Shown here: one piece after another, positions 1 through 7,951 of the stretch | Layout of the letters: the number at the start of each line of letters is the position of its first letter | Numbering within the stretch: position 1 is the stretch's first letter | Origin: Paenibacillus hunanensis | GTDB taxonomy: Bacteria > Bacillota > Bacilli > Paenibacillales > Paenibacillaceae | Assembly (NCBI RefSeq): GCF_014645615.1 | Contig: NZ_BMMB01000003.1 | Coordinates: 434,001 to 498,000, forward strand | Direction: 5' to 3' | Length of the DNA: 64,000 nucleotides | Position numbers and translations under genes: made by a program | The notes under the pieces: model-generated | What the model saw: the letters and a program-made list of their open reading frames with translations, nothing else | What the model was told of the DNA's origin: nothing | Databases searched by the model: none

Positions 1-261
1 ATCATCCAAAAAATTGTAGCCACAGGAGCCGATAATCGTATTCGTTTCTTTATGAATGATCGAGAAGCGAACCGCCTTATCCTCCTGAGCGAGCTCCTGC
101 AATAGCTCAATCATTTCGAGCGCCTGACCTTCCGTCTGAAAAGGACTGATATTCATATATTGCGTAACGACAGGATCAGACCAAATCCGAAACAGCTCAG
201 GCGCATCGGCTACCTTAATCTGTCGTACAATTAGACGTTCCGTTTGTAATTCGGTAATCAA
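1..261 (-). CDS. GNAT family N-acetyltransferase (3' part outside window)
   Basis: The 87 visible residues are the N-terminus of a RimJ/RimL-like acetyltransferase (Acetyltransf_3 type): a TERLIVRQIKVADAPEL start, then WSDPVVTQYMN, then the beta-strand stretch RFSIIHKETNTIIGSCGY. Such enzymes transfer acetyl from acetyl-CoA to an amine; the substrate cannot be read. I chose the TTG at 259-261 because a GGAGGT sits six bases upstream and no in-frame ATG exists; the ATG at 264-266 runs straight into a stop. It is the last visible gene behind pxpA on the same strand, with a 143-bp gap, so co-transcription is possible but unproven. The catalytic core and the stop lie beyond position 1. Confidence 0.85.
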   Translation of the reverse strand, partial: MITELQTERLIVRQIKVADAPELFRIWSDPVVTQYMNISPFQTEGQALEMIELLQELAQEDKAVRFSIIHKETNTIIGSCGYNFLDD

Positions 262-376
262 TACATGACCTCCATTATATTGCAATGCTGGGGTAGAGAT
301 ATGGATGTGTGCGCATCGTGCTGCTACTCCATCCAGTTCTGAACTGCTGGGTAGCAAGCAACGACTCGCGCCACGA

Positions 377-406
377 TGTCTCTGTCTCTGTCTCTGTCTC
401 TGTCTC
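377..406. repeat. Hexanucleotide microsatellite (TGTCTC)5
   Basis: Five perfect TGTCTC units. The run overlaps the last two bases of the pxpA stop codon (405-407), so it begins the pxpA 3' untranslated region. No gene reads through it. It is one of several short tandem repeats in spacers of this window. Confidence 0.95.
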
Positions 407-1172
407 AAATGGTATTCAGTGCGATTCCTTCAGCCAATAGACATTTTTTAAGCTCACGTGCAAAATCTACCGCTCTAGCACCATCGCCATGGATACAGAC
501 GGTAGCTGCCTCAATAGGTACAACTGTACCGTCAATTGCACGGACGGTACGAGTATGAAGCATATTCATAATTTGCTCAGCGGCTTGACTCGCATCGTGT
601 AGCATCGCATTCTGATGCGTTCGTGGTGTTAGTGTGCCGTCTGCCTGATACGTACGGTCGGCAAAAACTTCACTTGCCACTTTCAAGCCTGCCGCACGTC
701 CTGCTTCAATAAGCTGGCTTCCCGACAATCCATATAAAATGAGAGACGAATCCAAATCCGCAATCGCTCCAGCAATCGCCTCTGCCAGTGGTAAGGATAC
801 AGCCGCCATATTGTACAATGCTCCATGCGGCTTCACATGATGCAGTCTGCCGCCTTCCTGATGGACAAAAGCCTGAAGCGCACCAATCTGATACGTGATC
901 AGATCGCGTACCTCCTGTACCGATAGCTGCATCTGCCGCCGCCCAAATCCCGCCAGATCAGCAAAGCCGGGATGGGCTCCAATCGCTACACCATGCCGAA
1001 GTGCAGACTGCACCGTCCTACGCATTACAGAAGGATCACCTGCATGAAAGCCACAGGCAATGTTAGCCGAGGTTACCTCTGCCAGTAGCTGTTCATCATG
1101 TCCTAGCTCATATATACCAAAGCCCTCTCCCATATCACAATTCAGATCAATTGAGCGCATCGCCCGATTCAC
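405..1172 (-). CDS. pxpA: 5-oxoprolinase subunit PxpA (LamB/YcsF family)
   Basis: 255 residues, the usual length of this family. It has the hallmark DLNCDMGEGFG near residue 10, NIACGFHAGDP near residue 38 and a conserved VKPHGALYN near residue 115. With PxpB and PxpC it forms the cytoplasmic ATP-dependent 5-oxoprolinase that opens pyroglutamate to glutamate. All three subunits are encoded in a row on this strand (pxpB, pxpC, pxpA), which supports the assignment. The listed start is a GTG with a weak GAAGGGAT just upstream; an internal ATG four codons later is possible. The 234-bp gap to pxpC is unusually long for an operon and contains decayed repeats. Confidence 0.93.
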   Translation of the reverse strand: MNRAMRSIDLNCDMGEGFGIYELGHDEQLLAEVTSANIACGFHAGDPSVMRRTVQSALRHGVAIGAHPGFADLAGFGRRQMQLSVQEVRDLITYQIGALQAFVHQEGGRLHHVKPHGALYNMAAVSLPLAEAIAGAIADLDSSLILYGLSGSQLIEAGRAAGLKVASEVFADRTYQADGTLTPRTHQNAMLHDASQAAEQIMNMLHTRTVRAIDGTVVPIEAATVCIHGDGARAVDFARELKKCLLAEGIALNTI

Positions 1173-1355
1173 ATCCCTTCGCTCTTTTGACTATCCTATA
1201 TTTGAAATAACTAACTAGTGGGTTCAGACCAGCATCTTCACACCAGTAGCTTTATATCAGTAACTTAATATGAGCAGCTTGATATCAGTTCATGTAACCC
1301 TTTTGCATTTATCAATATACCAGTCGTCCGTGTACGTATTGTCCGTACAGCTATT

Positions 1356-1400
1356 CATAGAGGAACTTTCCATAGAAGAACTACCCATACGACACTACGC
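1356..1400. repeat. Degenerate 15-bp tandem repeat, three units
   Basis: Three consecutive 15-bp units each begin with CATA and share the pattern CATAGARGAACTWYC (1356-1370, 1371-1385, 1386-1400, the last most diverged). They lie in the pxpC-pxpA spacer next to the pxpC stop. The same spacer has a second imperfect duplication about 28 bp apart (AGTAGCTTTATATCAG near 1245 and AGCAGCTTGATATCAG near 1274). Confidence 0.75.
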
Positions 1401-1406
1401 TTTCCT

Positions 1407-2612
1407 TTATCCATTCTTCTGAACACGTAAACCGAGTGCTGAAAGGCGTAGCTGAATCATTCGACGTAGCAGCTTTAGCTCGTGTGTCCATTCCACATAT
1501 ATTCGTTGTGCCTCATCTAGCTCGATCCGTCGAAAGCGTACGGTTGCTCCCGGGGCAAGCTGTGCCAGTAAAGGCAGATCCATGCGGATCACATGAGCGA
1601 TTTTGGCATAGCCGCCCAGCGTTTGCCGATCAGCCATTAAAATAATAGGCTGTCCATCAACAGGAACCTGTATCGTCCCATGCGTCACCGCTTCAGACAG
1701 ATAAGACGTAGACTGCTTCAATTGAAGCGGCTCGCCAGCTAAACGATAACCCATACGATCCGATTGCGGAGTGACCCGATATGCCTGCTCAAGGAACAGC
1801 TGTTGAGACGATTGTTCAAAATCCTCCCATTGCCTGCCTGCAACAATCCGAATCGTCACCTCATCACTATAATGAGGCAATATATGAGAACTGACCCGCC
1901 AGCGTACAGGGCTGGGTAGAGTAGTAGTTTCTGAAGCAACCACGCTATTTTCAAACGTATTACGAGATGAAGCTGGCAAAGAAGACGTCGCATTCGTCCT
2001 ATCCTCCTTGCCTGTGTTTGCAGCTATATTGGACTGGTCAGACGGAGCATCAGTCCAATCCTCTACCATAGTATCTATAGGTTCAAGTGCAGAATCGGTA
2101 GCCTTTTCACTAATCTGCTCCAGTTCTGCCGCATTTATAGCATGCTCGAAACGACTATACAGCACATCGCCTTGCTGCAAAGCTCGGCCTGCCCAGCCGC
2201 CAATACCTGCGCGCAAATATGTACTGTAGCTCCCTAACACCGATTCCATCTGCCAGCCACCTGCAATAGCGATATAAGCACGACAGCCAGTGATCACTTT
2301 GCGAAACGAAATCCGACTCCCCTTCTGTACATACACGGGTCTCCACATCGGCAACGGCTGATCATCCAGCCAAGGCTCCAGATTGCCGCCTGTCACTGCA
2401 ATCCAGCTATTTTCCAGCACATGAGCTGACAATCCAGACCATGTGACCTCCAGAGTGGCCTCTGCTGCATCATTACCAACGAGCCAGTTCGCCAGCGTAT
2501 GAGCGAGTCCATCCATTGCTCCATTGGTGCTAATACCGTAGCGGGCATAGCCTTGTCGACCTTCATCCTGCACAGTCGTTAGCATGCCCGGCTTTTCGAT
2601 CTGTATGCTCAT
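1407..2612 (-). CDS. pxpC: 5-oxoprolinase subunit PxpC (KipA / biotin-dependent carboxyltransferase-like)
   Basis: 401 residues. The AHS2/KipA signature is at the N-terminus: VQDEGRQGYARYG and STNGAMDGLAHTLANWLVGN (residues about 14-50), followed by AVTGGNLEPWLD and, in the second half, QSDRMGYRLAGEPL and LMADRQTLGGYAKIA. It is the larger subunit partner of PxpB in 5-oxoproline hydrolysis. Residues about 185-235 form a Ser/Thr/Ala-rich low-complexity insert between two conserved blocks, probably a surface linker. The ATG is preceded by GAAGGGAG at seven bases. It sits between pxpB and pxpA on the same strand. The old KipA name comes from an effect on sporulation kinase KinA in B. subtilis; the metabolic role is the better guess here. 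Confidence 0.93.
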   Translation of the reverse strand: MSIQIEKPGMLTTVQDEGRQGYARYGISTNGAMDGLAHTLANWLVGNDAAEATLEVTWSGLSAHVLENSWIAVTGGNLEPWLDDQPLPMWRPVYVQKGSRISFRKVITGCRAYIAIAGGWQMESVLGSYSTYLRAGIGGWAGRALQQGDVLYSRFEHAINAAELEQISEKATDSALEPIDTMVEDWTDAPSDQSNIAANTGKEDRTNATSSLPASSRNTFENSVVASETTTLPSPVRWRVSSHILPHYSDEVTIRIVAGRQWEDFEQSSQQLFLEQAYRVTPQSDRMGYRLAGEPLQLKQSTSYLSEAVTHGTIQVPVDGQPIILMADRQTLGGYAKIAHVIRMDLPLLAQLAPGATVRFRRIELDEAQRIYVEWTHELKLLRRMIQLRLSALGLRVQKNG

Positions 2613-2705
2613 TTCTGTTCTCCCTTCTGGCTTGCTTCCAATTAAACGTTCGGTTTGACACTAAAGAGGAATGTACTTGTACATTCATACTATGATGCTT
2701 ACGGC

Positions 2706-2845
2706 TATGCTTTTGATCTTGATTGTAATCTTGTTGTGATTTCACTTATAAGCTTATTGTGATGGTGCTTGTCATTGCGCCTGTAAGCTTGTTGTGACGT
2801 TGGCTGTGATTTTACGTGTAAGCTCGTTGGTGCTCTCGCTGTGAT
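2706..2845. repeat. Degenerate 35-bp tandem repeat, four units
   Basis: Read on the minus strand, four units of exactly 35 bp begin at 2845, 2810, 2775 and 2740, each opening ATCACA or ATGACA. The first three carry an AGCTTA core near base 22; in the last it has decayed. The block fills more than half of the 261-bp pxpB-pxpC spacer. Units differ at many positions and there are no unique spacers, so this is a decayed minisatellite and not a CRISPR. Confidence 0.8.
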
Positions 2846-2873
2846 TTCGTTCTTAATATCGATCCTGCTCTTG

Positions 2874-3602
2874 TTATTGCTCTCGCCACTGCTCATATTC
2901 AGCAGGCGTAATCGGATAAAACTGCACCTGTCCACCGCTCTCCAACAACACCGGTGGATGCTGCTCTGGTCGGAATAAACGCAGCGGCGTTCGCCCAATC
3001 AGCTGCCAGCCTCCCGGTGTATCCAGCGGATAAATTCCCGTCTGCTTCCCTGCAATACCAACCGAGCCGGCTGGTATGCGAAGACGCGGAGTATCGCGCC
3101 GTGGTACTGCAATGGACTCCGGCATCCCCCCCAGATACGGAAAACCCGGTGCAAACCCCAGCGCATAGATCGTATACAGTGTCCCACTATGTATCTGTAT
3201 GACATCAGCAGCAGATATTCTATGATAGGACGCCACCTCATCCAGATCAGGGCCATATTCGCCTCCATAGCATACTGGAATACGAGTGATAGACGGCTCC
3301 AATCGTTGCGAATCTGACGACGACTGAAATACAGCAGACAAACGACGCTCCAAATACATACAGATCGCTTCGTACGGAGGAATCGATGGCTGTCTGTGAT
3401 CTGCCCACGCTTCCATATCATAATACACAGCCAGCGTTGTGTAGGAAGGTACATATTCTATAATTCCAGTGACAGGCTCCTGCTCCAGCGCACGTAATGC
3501 CCGCTGTACATTCGCGAGTACGTCAAGCCCGATCTCATGTCCAAATTCAATAATAACCGCTGCATCCCCAAGTGGATCCATCTGCCAGCGCGTCTGCTTC
3601 AT
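2874..3602 (-). CDS. pxpB: 5-oxoprolinase subunit PxpB (KipI / allophanate hydrolase subunit 1-like)
   Basis: 242 residues, normal for the AHS1/KipI family. Diagnostic blocks are LGDAAVIIEFGHEI at the start, PSYTTLAVYYD, PVCYGGEYGPDLDEVA, then FAPGFPYLGGMPE and the C-terminal PAGSVGIAGKQTGIYPLDTPGGW and IGRTPLRLF. It acts with PxpC and PxpA in ATP-dependent cleavage of 5-oxoproline. The ATG follows a strong AAGGAGG at six bases. It is the first gene of the pxpB-pxpC-pxpA set; a weak promoter candidate (TTTCAA, 18-bp spacer, TAATAT) lies about 45 bp upstream. It is divergent from the hydrolase gene at 4051. Confidence 0.94.
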   Translation of the reverse strand: MKQTRWQMDPLGDAAVIIEFGHEIGLDVLANVQRALRALEQEPVTGIIEYVPSYTTLAVYYDMEAWADHRQPSIPPYEAICMYLERRLSAVFQSSSDSQRLEPSITRIPVCYGGEYGPDLDEVASYHRISAADVIQIHSGTLYTIYALGFAPGFPYLGGMPESIAVPRRDTPRLRIPAGSVGIAGKQTGIYPLDTPGGWQLIGRTPLRLFRPEQHPPVLLESGGQVQFYPITPAEYEQWREQ

Positions 3603-4050
3603 CTCGTTCCTCCTTATACGCTATACATTTGAAATATATATTATTTATTAGATACGATAGCTTGAAAATCAGTATGAGAAATCCTCACCGTACTAAACTA
3701 TATACTCCCAATCTATCGGTGTATCCCTTATCTATAGCCGTTAATATGAATCGATTACTGAATTTGTTACTGAATCTAGTAATGACTTCATTGTAGCGAT
3801 TGGTCGCAAGCATGTCGAACTAGAATCATGTCGAGCGTCAAGCTATTTCACTCTGTTAAACAGAGTCTCTCATCTATAAGAGAAGCATGTACAACAGAAG
3901 TATGTATAACACATTTATGAAGCGCACATCATTTGATATAGAGGAGTATTCTGTAAAACCACTGCTTACCGTTTGGCGGTCGACGAGGAGGTTTATGTAT
4001 GGAATAATACCAGAGACAGCATGTGCTTCGGCAGGATAGGAGATGAGGAC
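3603..4050. other. Divergent spacer pxpB / serine hydrolase
   Basis: The spacer holds promoters for both flanking genes but none with clear consensus. Two small adjacent hairpins, CTCTGTTAAACAGAG and CTCTCATCTATAAGAG, lie at about 3851-3882. A 14-codon reading frame (ATG 3995, TAG 4037-4039) ends inside the ribosome binding site of the downstream gene. I see no complete gene here. Confidence 0.5.
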
Positions 4051-4926
4051 ATGATTTATCGTGTCAGTTATATATCAGATACGTACAAGGTGAAGGGCTA
4101 TCTGGCTTTGCCATACGGTATGAATGTGGATCAGGAAGTACTCCAGCTTTCATTACAACAATTTTATGATAGAACGGATCTGGAAGTGGAGCAGATTGCC
4201 TGTCCACTGTATCATCCGCATGAGGATGTACGCGAGCAACGTTTATCTGTATTTGTATATTGTAGAGGCGGGATTGGACGAGTCGGTAGTGTACGCGCTA
4301 CATGGCTAGAACGCTTCGCCCAGCACGGTCAGCTTGTCTTTGCGCCCTGCTATCGTGGCGCAGAAGGCGGCGAGGGCTGGGATCAATTTGGAGGAGCAGA
4401 TGCACAGGATGTCACGTCTGCATTGGACTGGCTCAGCACACTCTCCTTTGTAGATGAGACTCGCATCAGTCTAATGGGCTTCTCGCGCGGCTCCGTGAAT
4501 GCGACACTGGCGGCGGCAACATGGCAGCGCCAGGATGCGGGCAATGGGGAGACAGATAATGGAGTTTACCGACTGGTATTGTGGGGCGGTGTAGCAGATC
4601 TGGCACTCACATATGAGGAACGTATCGATCTACGTCGTATGCTTAAGCGCGTAATCGGCGGTTCTACGGGAAAATATCCAGAGCGGTATGAAGCAAGATC
4701 GCCAGTCGCACTGGCTCCACAGCTCTCCTGCCCTGTGCTAATTATTCATGGTGAGCAGGATATGCAGGTTGATCCCGGTCACGGCAAGCTGATGCGCGAA
4801 CGGCTGGAAGAGCTGCACAAGCCATTTGCCGTACACTGGTATGAGCATTACGGACATCATATGCCAGAAGAAGTACACAAGCAGGCGATTGCACGTATGT
4901 TTGAATGGCTTGAAGGGCCCGCATAA
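4051..4926 (+). CDS. Alpha/beta hydrolase, prolyl-oligopeptidase (S9)-like
   Basis: 291 residues from the ATG at 4051, which has AGGAG eight bases upstream; upstream in-frame starts (TTG 3973, ATG 4021) have worse sites. The fold shows a nucleophile elbow GFSRGS at about residue 150, an acid region GEQDMQVD and a C-terminal YGHHMPEE histidine, giving a plausible Ser-Asp-His triad; CYRGAEGGEGWDQFGGADAQDV is the typical S9 segment before the elbow. No signal peptide, so cytoplasmic. The substrate (peptide or ester) is not readable. The gene is alone on its strand and ends at a strong terminator. Confidence 0.85.
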   Translation: MIYRVSYISDTYKVKGYLALPYGMNVDQEVLQLSLQQFYDRTDLEVEQIACPLYHPHEDVREQRLSVFVYCRGGIGRVGSVRATWLERFAQHGQLVFAPCYRGAEGGEGWDQFGGADAQDVTSALDWLSTLSFVDETRISLMGFSRGSVNATLAAATWQRQDAGNGETDNGVYRLVLWGGVADLALTYEERIDLRRMLKRVIGGSTGKYPERYEARSPVALAPQLSCPVLIIHGEQDMQVDPGHGKLMRERLEELHKPFAVHWYEHYGHHMPEEVHKQAIARMFEWLEGPA

Positions 4927-4934
4927 CTGTACAA

Positions 4935-5034
4935 AAAAGCCGCTGTCCTCCATGAAAGACTGCAATCTGTACACCTCAAAGCTGTAGGTTAAAACAGAAG
5001 ACGTCCGTTGGAGAACAAGCGGCTTTTATTTTTT
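4935..5034 (+). terminator. Long-armed hairpin terminator after the serine hydrolase
   Basis: The arm AAAAGCCGCTGTCCTCCA (4935-4952) pairs almost fully with TGGAGAACAAGCGGCTTTT (5009-5027), followed by a T-rich run. The loop of about 56 nt is long for an intrinsic terminator. It begins right after the stop at 4926. Confidence 0.6.
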
Positions 5035-5255
5035 GCTTTTACTTATATAAATGTGACCCATTCATTGTTGGTGCTTCAAAAATGTACATTATAATCTCAT
5101 TTGATCGGCTTTGCATTAAAGCAAATCTATACTTTCACATAGGAGTCAACGGATAACCAGCATTGAGTTCATCCACCAGATCAATTCTGATCCATGCGAC
5201 TTCATCCCTATAACGATGGATATGCTTCCACCCAGCGCTTTCGATTCAGCCCTGC
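5035..5255. other. Convergent spacer
   Basis: Between the terminator of the serine hydrolase and the stop of the NAD(P)-binding protein. I see no gene and no clear hairpin. Confidence 0.5.
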
Positions 5256-5894
5256 TTACTCACTCACCATAACCGCTTTTCGATCGTGCTCGGATTGTTG
5301 TGCTTGCTTAAGCATGAACTGCGCCAGATTCGCTCTGGACATTTTGAGTTTACTGGAAGGAAGCTGACGAATAGTCGTTTCGTAATAATAGCTGCGTGTA
5401 CGCTCACCGCTGGTTAATATTGGCGGTTGCACGATCACCCAGTTCGCTGCACCAGAGGATACGATCTGCTCTTTATCCCGATGATCGGCAAGCAAGTTCC
5501 TCATTAGCAATGGAGTGACCCAGCGATATAGCAGCCCCAGCTTGCCTGCATCCTCCCTCGTTCCCACAAAGGAAATATGCACTAGCTTTCCTGCCTGCTG
5601 CTTGGCGGCGGCGCGAGTAATATGGCGCACAGCCTCTACCAGACGGAGATCACGCTGAAATGGGCTTTTGGCACCGAGCGCGGAAAAGACCGCATCATAG
5701 TGCTTCTCTGCCAGCGCTGCTTTCACATCATCATAGCTTGTCGCCTCCCCCTGCACGATATGCAAGGATGGATGCTCCATATTTAGCTTATCTGGATTTC
5801 GTACAAAAGCGGTAACCTCATGCCCCTGCTCCAGTCCCTGTAATAGCAGCTCACGACCTGTCTTGCCCGTAGCTCCGAAAATAATCATTTTCAT
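5256..5894 (-). CDS. NAD(P)H-binding atypical SDR (NmrA/YwnB-like)
   Basis: 212 residues with an N-terminal dinucleotide motif GATGKTGRE (residues 7-15), then FVRNPDKL, YDAVFSALGAK and VHISFVGT, the typical order in NAD(P)H-binding SDR-like proteins (YwnB, NmrA-like). These often act as quinone reductases or redox sensors; which applies here is not visible. A consensus promoter (TTGACA, 18 bp, TATAGT) and a perfect 6-3-6 palindrome lie upstream, suggesting repression by an HxlR/DUF24 regulator and induction by electrophiles. A 7-bp microsatellite lies between that operator and the gene. The start is a sole ATG with a weak GAGGGC upstream. Confidence 0.85.
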   Translation of the reverse strand: MKMIIFGATGKTGRELLLQGLEQGHEVTAFVRNPDKLNMEHPSLHIVQGEATSYDDVKAALAEKHYDAVFSALGAKSPFQRDLRLVEAVRHITRAAAKQQAGKLVHISFVGTREDAGKLGLLYRWVTPLLMRNLLADHRDKEQIVSSGAANWVIVQPPILTSGERTRSYYYETTIRQLPSSKLKMSRANLAQFMLKQAQQSEHDRKAVMVSE

Positions 5895-5977
5895 AGCGTG
5901 CCCTCTCCAATCGTCGAGTCATCTTGCTTACGCCACCAGCTTACGCGGTAAGCTGCAATCTTACATTCGTTCAACTA

Positions 5978-6010
5978 TTGCTCGTTGCTCGTTGCTCGTT
6001 GCTCGTTGCT
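5978..6010. repeat. Heptanucleotide microsatellite (TTGCTCG)4.7
   Basis: Four perfect TTGCTCG units plus TTGCT, within the 5' untranslated region of the NAD(P)-binding protein gene on the minus strand, directly downstream of its operator. Copy number change would alter leader length but not promoter spacing. Confidence 0.95.
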
Positions 6011-6017
6011 AAAAAAG

Positions 6018-6032
6018 CTTACTAAAAGTAAG
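6018..6032. promoter_or_regulatory. HxlR/DUF24-like operator palindrome
   Basis: CTTACT-AAA-AGTAAG, a perfect 6-3-6 inverted repeat, placed just after the expected transcription start of the minus-strand promoter at 6043-6072. Operators of this shape are typical of the HxlR (YodB, HypR) family. The binding protein is inferred; one HxlR gene is at 56674. Confidence 0.6.
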
Positions 6033-6042
6033 TTTTAATGCA

Positions 6043-6072
6043 ACTATAGGGGATAGATGAATCCAGTGTCAA
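6043..6072 (-). promoter_or_regulatory. Sigma-A promoter of the NAD(P)-binding protein
   Basis: On the minus strand TTGACA (6067-6072), an 18-bp spacer and TATAGT (6043-6048). Confidence 0.65.
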
Positions 6073-6123
6073 CTTTTACACCTGGTTTGATTATACACGA
6101 TCCTTGCTACAGAAAGCGGATAA

Positions 6124-6157
6124 CGAAAAACCGACTTTTCATTAAAGAAAAGTCGGT
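6124..6157 (-). terminator. Intrinsic terminator of the FAD-dependent dehydrogenase
   Basis: A perfect 11-bp stem ACCGACTTTTC/GAAAAGTCGGT (6130-6140, 6147-6157) with a 6-nt loop, followed on the minus strand by a T run. Confidence 0.85.
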
Positions 6158-6219
6158 TCGATAGCGCAGTTATACAGTTACGATATAAATGGAATACTTA
6201 GGATTGGCAGAAGGTGAAT

Positions 6220-7683
6220 TTATACTACAGTTGCCGGTACACGGCTGCCGCTTCCTGCACGAGTATGCATACTGCGTGCAATCCATACGCCAGCAGCGCC
6301 AGCTTGAGCCAGACCACGCGTTACGCCTGCGCCATCACCACCACAGTACAAGCCACCGATCTCCGTTTCCAGATTCTCGTTCAGCTTCGGACGAGCAGAA
6401 TAGAACTTCGCTTCTACGCCATAAAATAACGTATGCTCCGATGCAATACCTGGTGTTACGCCTTCCAGTGCATGCACCATTTCCACCAGACTCTTCATCG
6501 TGTTGTATGGCAGCACGAGTCCAAGGTCGCCCGGTACAGCTTCCTTGAGCGTCGGCTCCAAAAAGCCTTCCTTAATACGCTCGGTCGTCGAGCGACGTCC
6601 ACGTAAAATATCGCCAAATTTCTGTACAATTACACCGCCGCTGGATAGATCATTTGCACGACGGCAAATTTCACGTGCATATTCGTTAGGCTTATCAAAT
6701 GGCTCGGTGAATTTATGCGATACGAGCAGGGCAAAGTTCGTATTACGCGAGCCAAGCGCCGGGTCTTTAAATGAGTGACCATTTGCCGCCATCACGCCGC
6801 TATGATTTTCAACCACTACGTGACCGGATGGATTGCTACAGAATGTACGCACACGCGTACCAACCGATGTATTAAAAATAAACTTCCCTTCATACAGATG
6901 CTTGTTGATTTCCTGCATTACTACATCCGATGTTTCTACGCGTACACCGACGTCAACCTGATTATTGTACATTTTCAGACGACGCTTTTTCAAAATTTCA
7001 GTCAACCATGCGGAGCCATCACGACCCGGTGCAATCATCACTTGATCGGCCTCGTAGGTATCGCCTTTTTTCGTTACGATCCCTGTAATACGGTGCTTGC
7101 CATCTTCCTTGACGGTAATAATATCTTCAACCTCAACTTTGTATACCATATCAATGCGAGTGTTCAGGTATTCATAGATGGATTTGAGAATCTCAAGATT
7201 TTGCTCGGTCCCCAGATGGCGAACCTCTGCGCGCAACAGCTTTAGCCCGGACGCATACCCACGCTGCTCGATATCACGGATCACATCGGTTGTTGGATCG
7301 GTAATACTTTCTGTCGCCCCATGCTCCAGATTGATACTATCCACATAACGAATCAGATCCTCAACACGTGAGCCTGGCAAATAATCGGTCAACCAGCCGC
7401 CAAACTCTGTCGTAATATTGAATTTGCCATCACTGTAAGCACCCGCTCCACCAAAGCCTGCGGTTACAGAACATGCTGGCAAGCAGCCTGCAAAGTCCTT
7501 TTTCCCTGCTGGCGGCGGACAAAACTGAATCTTTTCCTGCATGATCGGACAATTCCGATTGTAAATGTTATGCCCTTTATCAATGAGCAGCACTTTCCAA
7601 TCTGGCGCAATGCGCGTCAGCTCATAACAAGCGAAAATCCCTGCTGGCCCTGCTCCTACAACGATGCAATCATACTTATTCAT
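6220..7683 (-). CDS. FAD-dependent dehydrogenase (COG2509-like)
   Basis: 487 residues from ATG 7683; an upstream in-frame ATG at 7710 lacks a ribosome site, whereas AGGTGGGGG precedes 7683. The N-terminus has the dinucleotide motif VVGAGPAGIFACYEL, then NIYNRNCPIMQ, CPPPAGKKDFAGCLPACSVTAGFGGAGAYSDGKFN (a Cys-rich segment conserved in this uncharacterised family), APGRDGSAW and a C-terminal GLYCGGDGAGVTRGLAQAGAAG that closes the FAD site. The family is annotated as uncharacterised FAD-dependent dehydrogenases; the substrate is unknown. The guanine-type riboswitch in the leader hints at a link to purine metabolism or balance. It is monocistronic, with a terminator directly downstream. Confidence 0.85.
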   Translation of the reverse strand: MNKYDCIVVGAGPAGIFACYELTRIAPDWKVLLIDKGHNIYNRNCPIMQEKIQFCPPPAGKKDFAGCLPACSVTAGFGGAGAYSDGKFNITTEFGGWLTDYLPGSRVEDLIRYVDSINLEHGATESITDPTTDVIRDIEQRGYASGLKLLRAEVRHLGTEQNLEILKSIYEYLNTRIDMVYKVEVEDIITVKEDGKHRITGIVTKKGDTYEADQVMIAPGRDGSAWLTEILKKRRLKMYNNQVDVGVRVETSDVVMQEINKHLYEGKFIFNTSVGTRVRTFCSNPSGHVVVENHSGVMAANGHSFKDPALGSRNTNFALLVSHKFTEPFDKPNEYAREICRRANDLSSGGVIVQKFGDILRGRRSTTERIKEGFLEPTLKEAVPGDLGLVLPYNTMKSLVEMVHALEGVTPGIASEHTLFYGVEAKFYSARPKLNENLETEIGGLYCGGDGAGVTRGLAQAGAAGVWIARSMHTRAGSGSRVPATVV

Positions 7684-7844
7684 GGTATCGTATCCCCCAC
7701 CTGTATTCATTCATTTTAGTGGCATGCTTCTGCTTACTGGCGGCTACATCTCCAACTGATCCACAGCTTCTGTACATTCATCCTGCTCCAAAACGGCCTG
7801 TCTGGGCATGACAAAACAGAACCTCGATCGACAAGACAACAAAA

Positions 7845-7951
7845 AAATCCCCGGCCAGCGAACAGGTATGCCAAAGCATCCTATCCGTAGCCAGGAATTT
7901 GCGGTTCCTTGTAGAGACCCCCGAACCTTATTTTCGAGGATATACGAATAT
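7845..7951 (-). ncRNA. Purine (guanine-type) riboswitch with a mutually exclusive terminator
   Basis: On the minus strand from 7951: P1 strand TATTCG, J1/2 TATAT, P2 CCTCGAA/TTCGGGG closing loop AATAAGG, core GTCTCTAC, P3 AGGAA/TTCCT closing loop CCGCAAA, then GGCTAC and the P1 partner CGGATA. The J3/1 base that sets specificity is C (within GCTA), the guanine form. Downstream, GGCCGGGGATTT followed by a T run (7845-7856) pairs over 12 positions, using G-U pairs, with AAATTCCTGGCT (7889-7900), which belongs to L3, P3 and J3/1. Folding of the aptamer therefore excludes the terminator, so ligand should switch the gene ON. The regulated gene is the FAD-dependent dehydrogenase. Confidence 0.85.

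Noticed and set aside
2706..2845. 35-bp periodic repeats as a CRISPR array
   Set aside because: Units are contiguous and diverged, with no conserved short repeat separated by unique spacers and no cas genes nearby.
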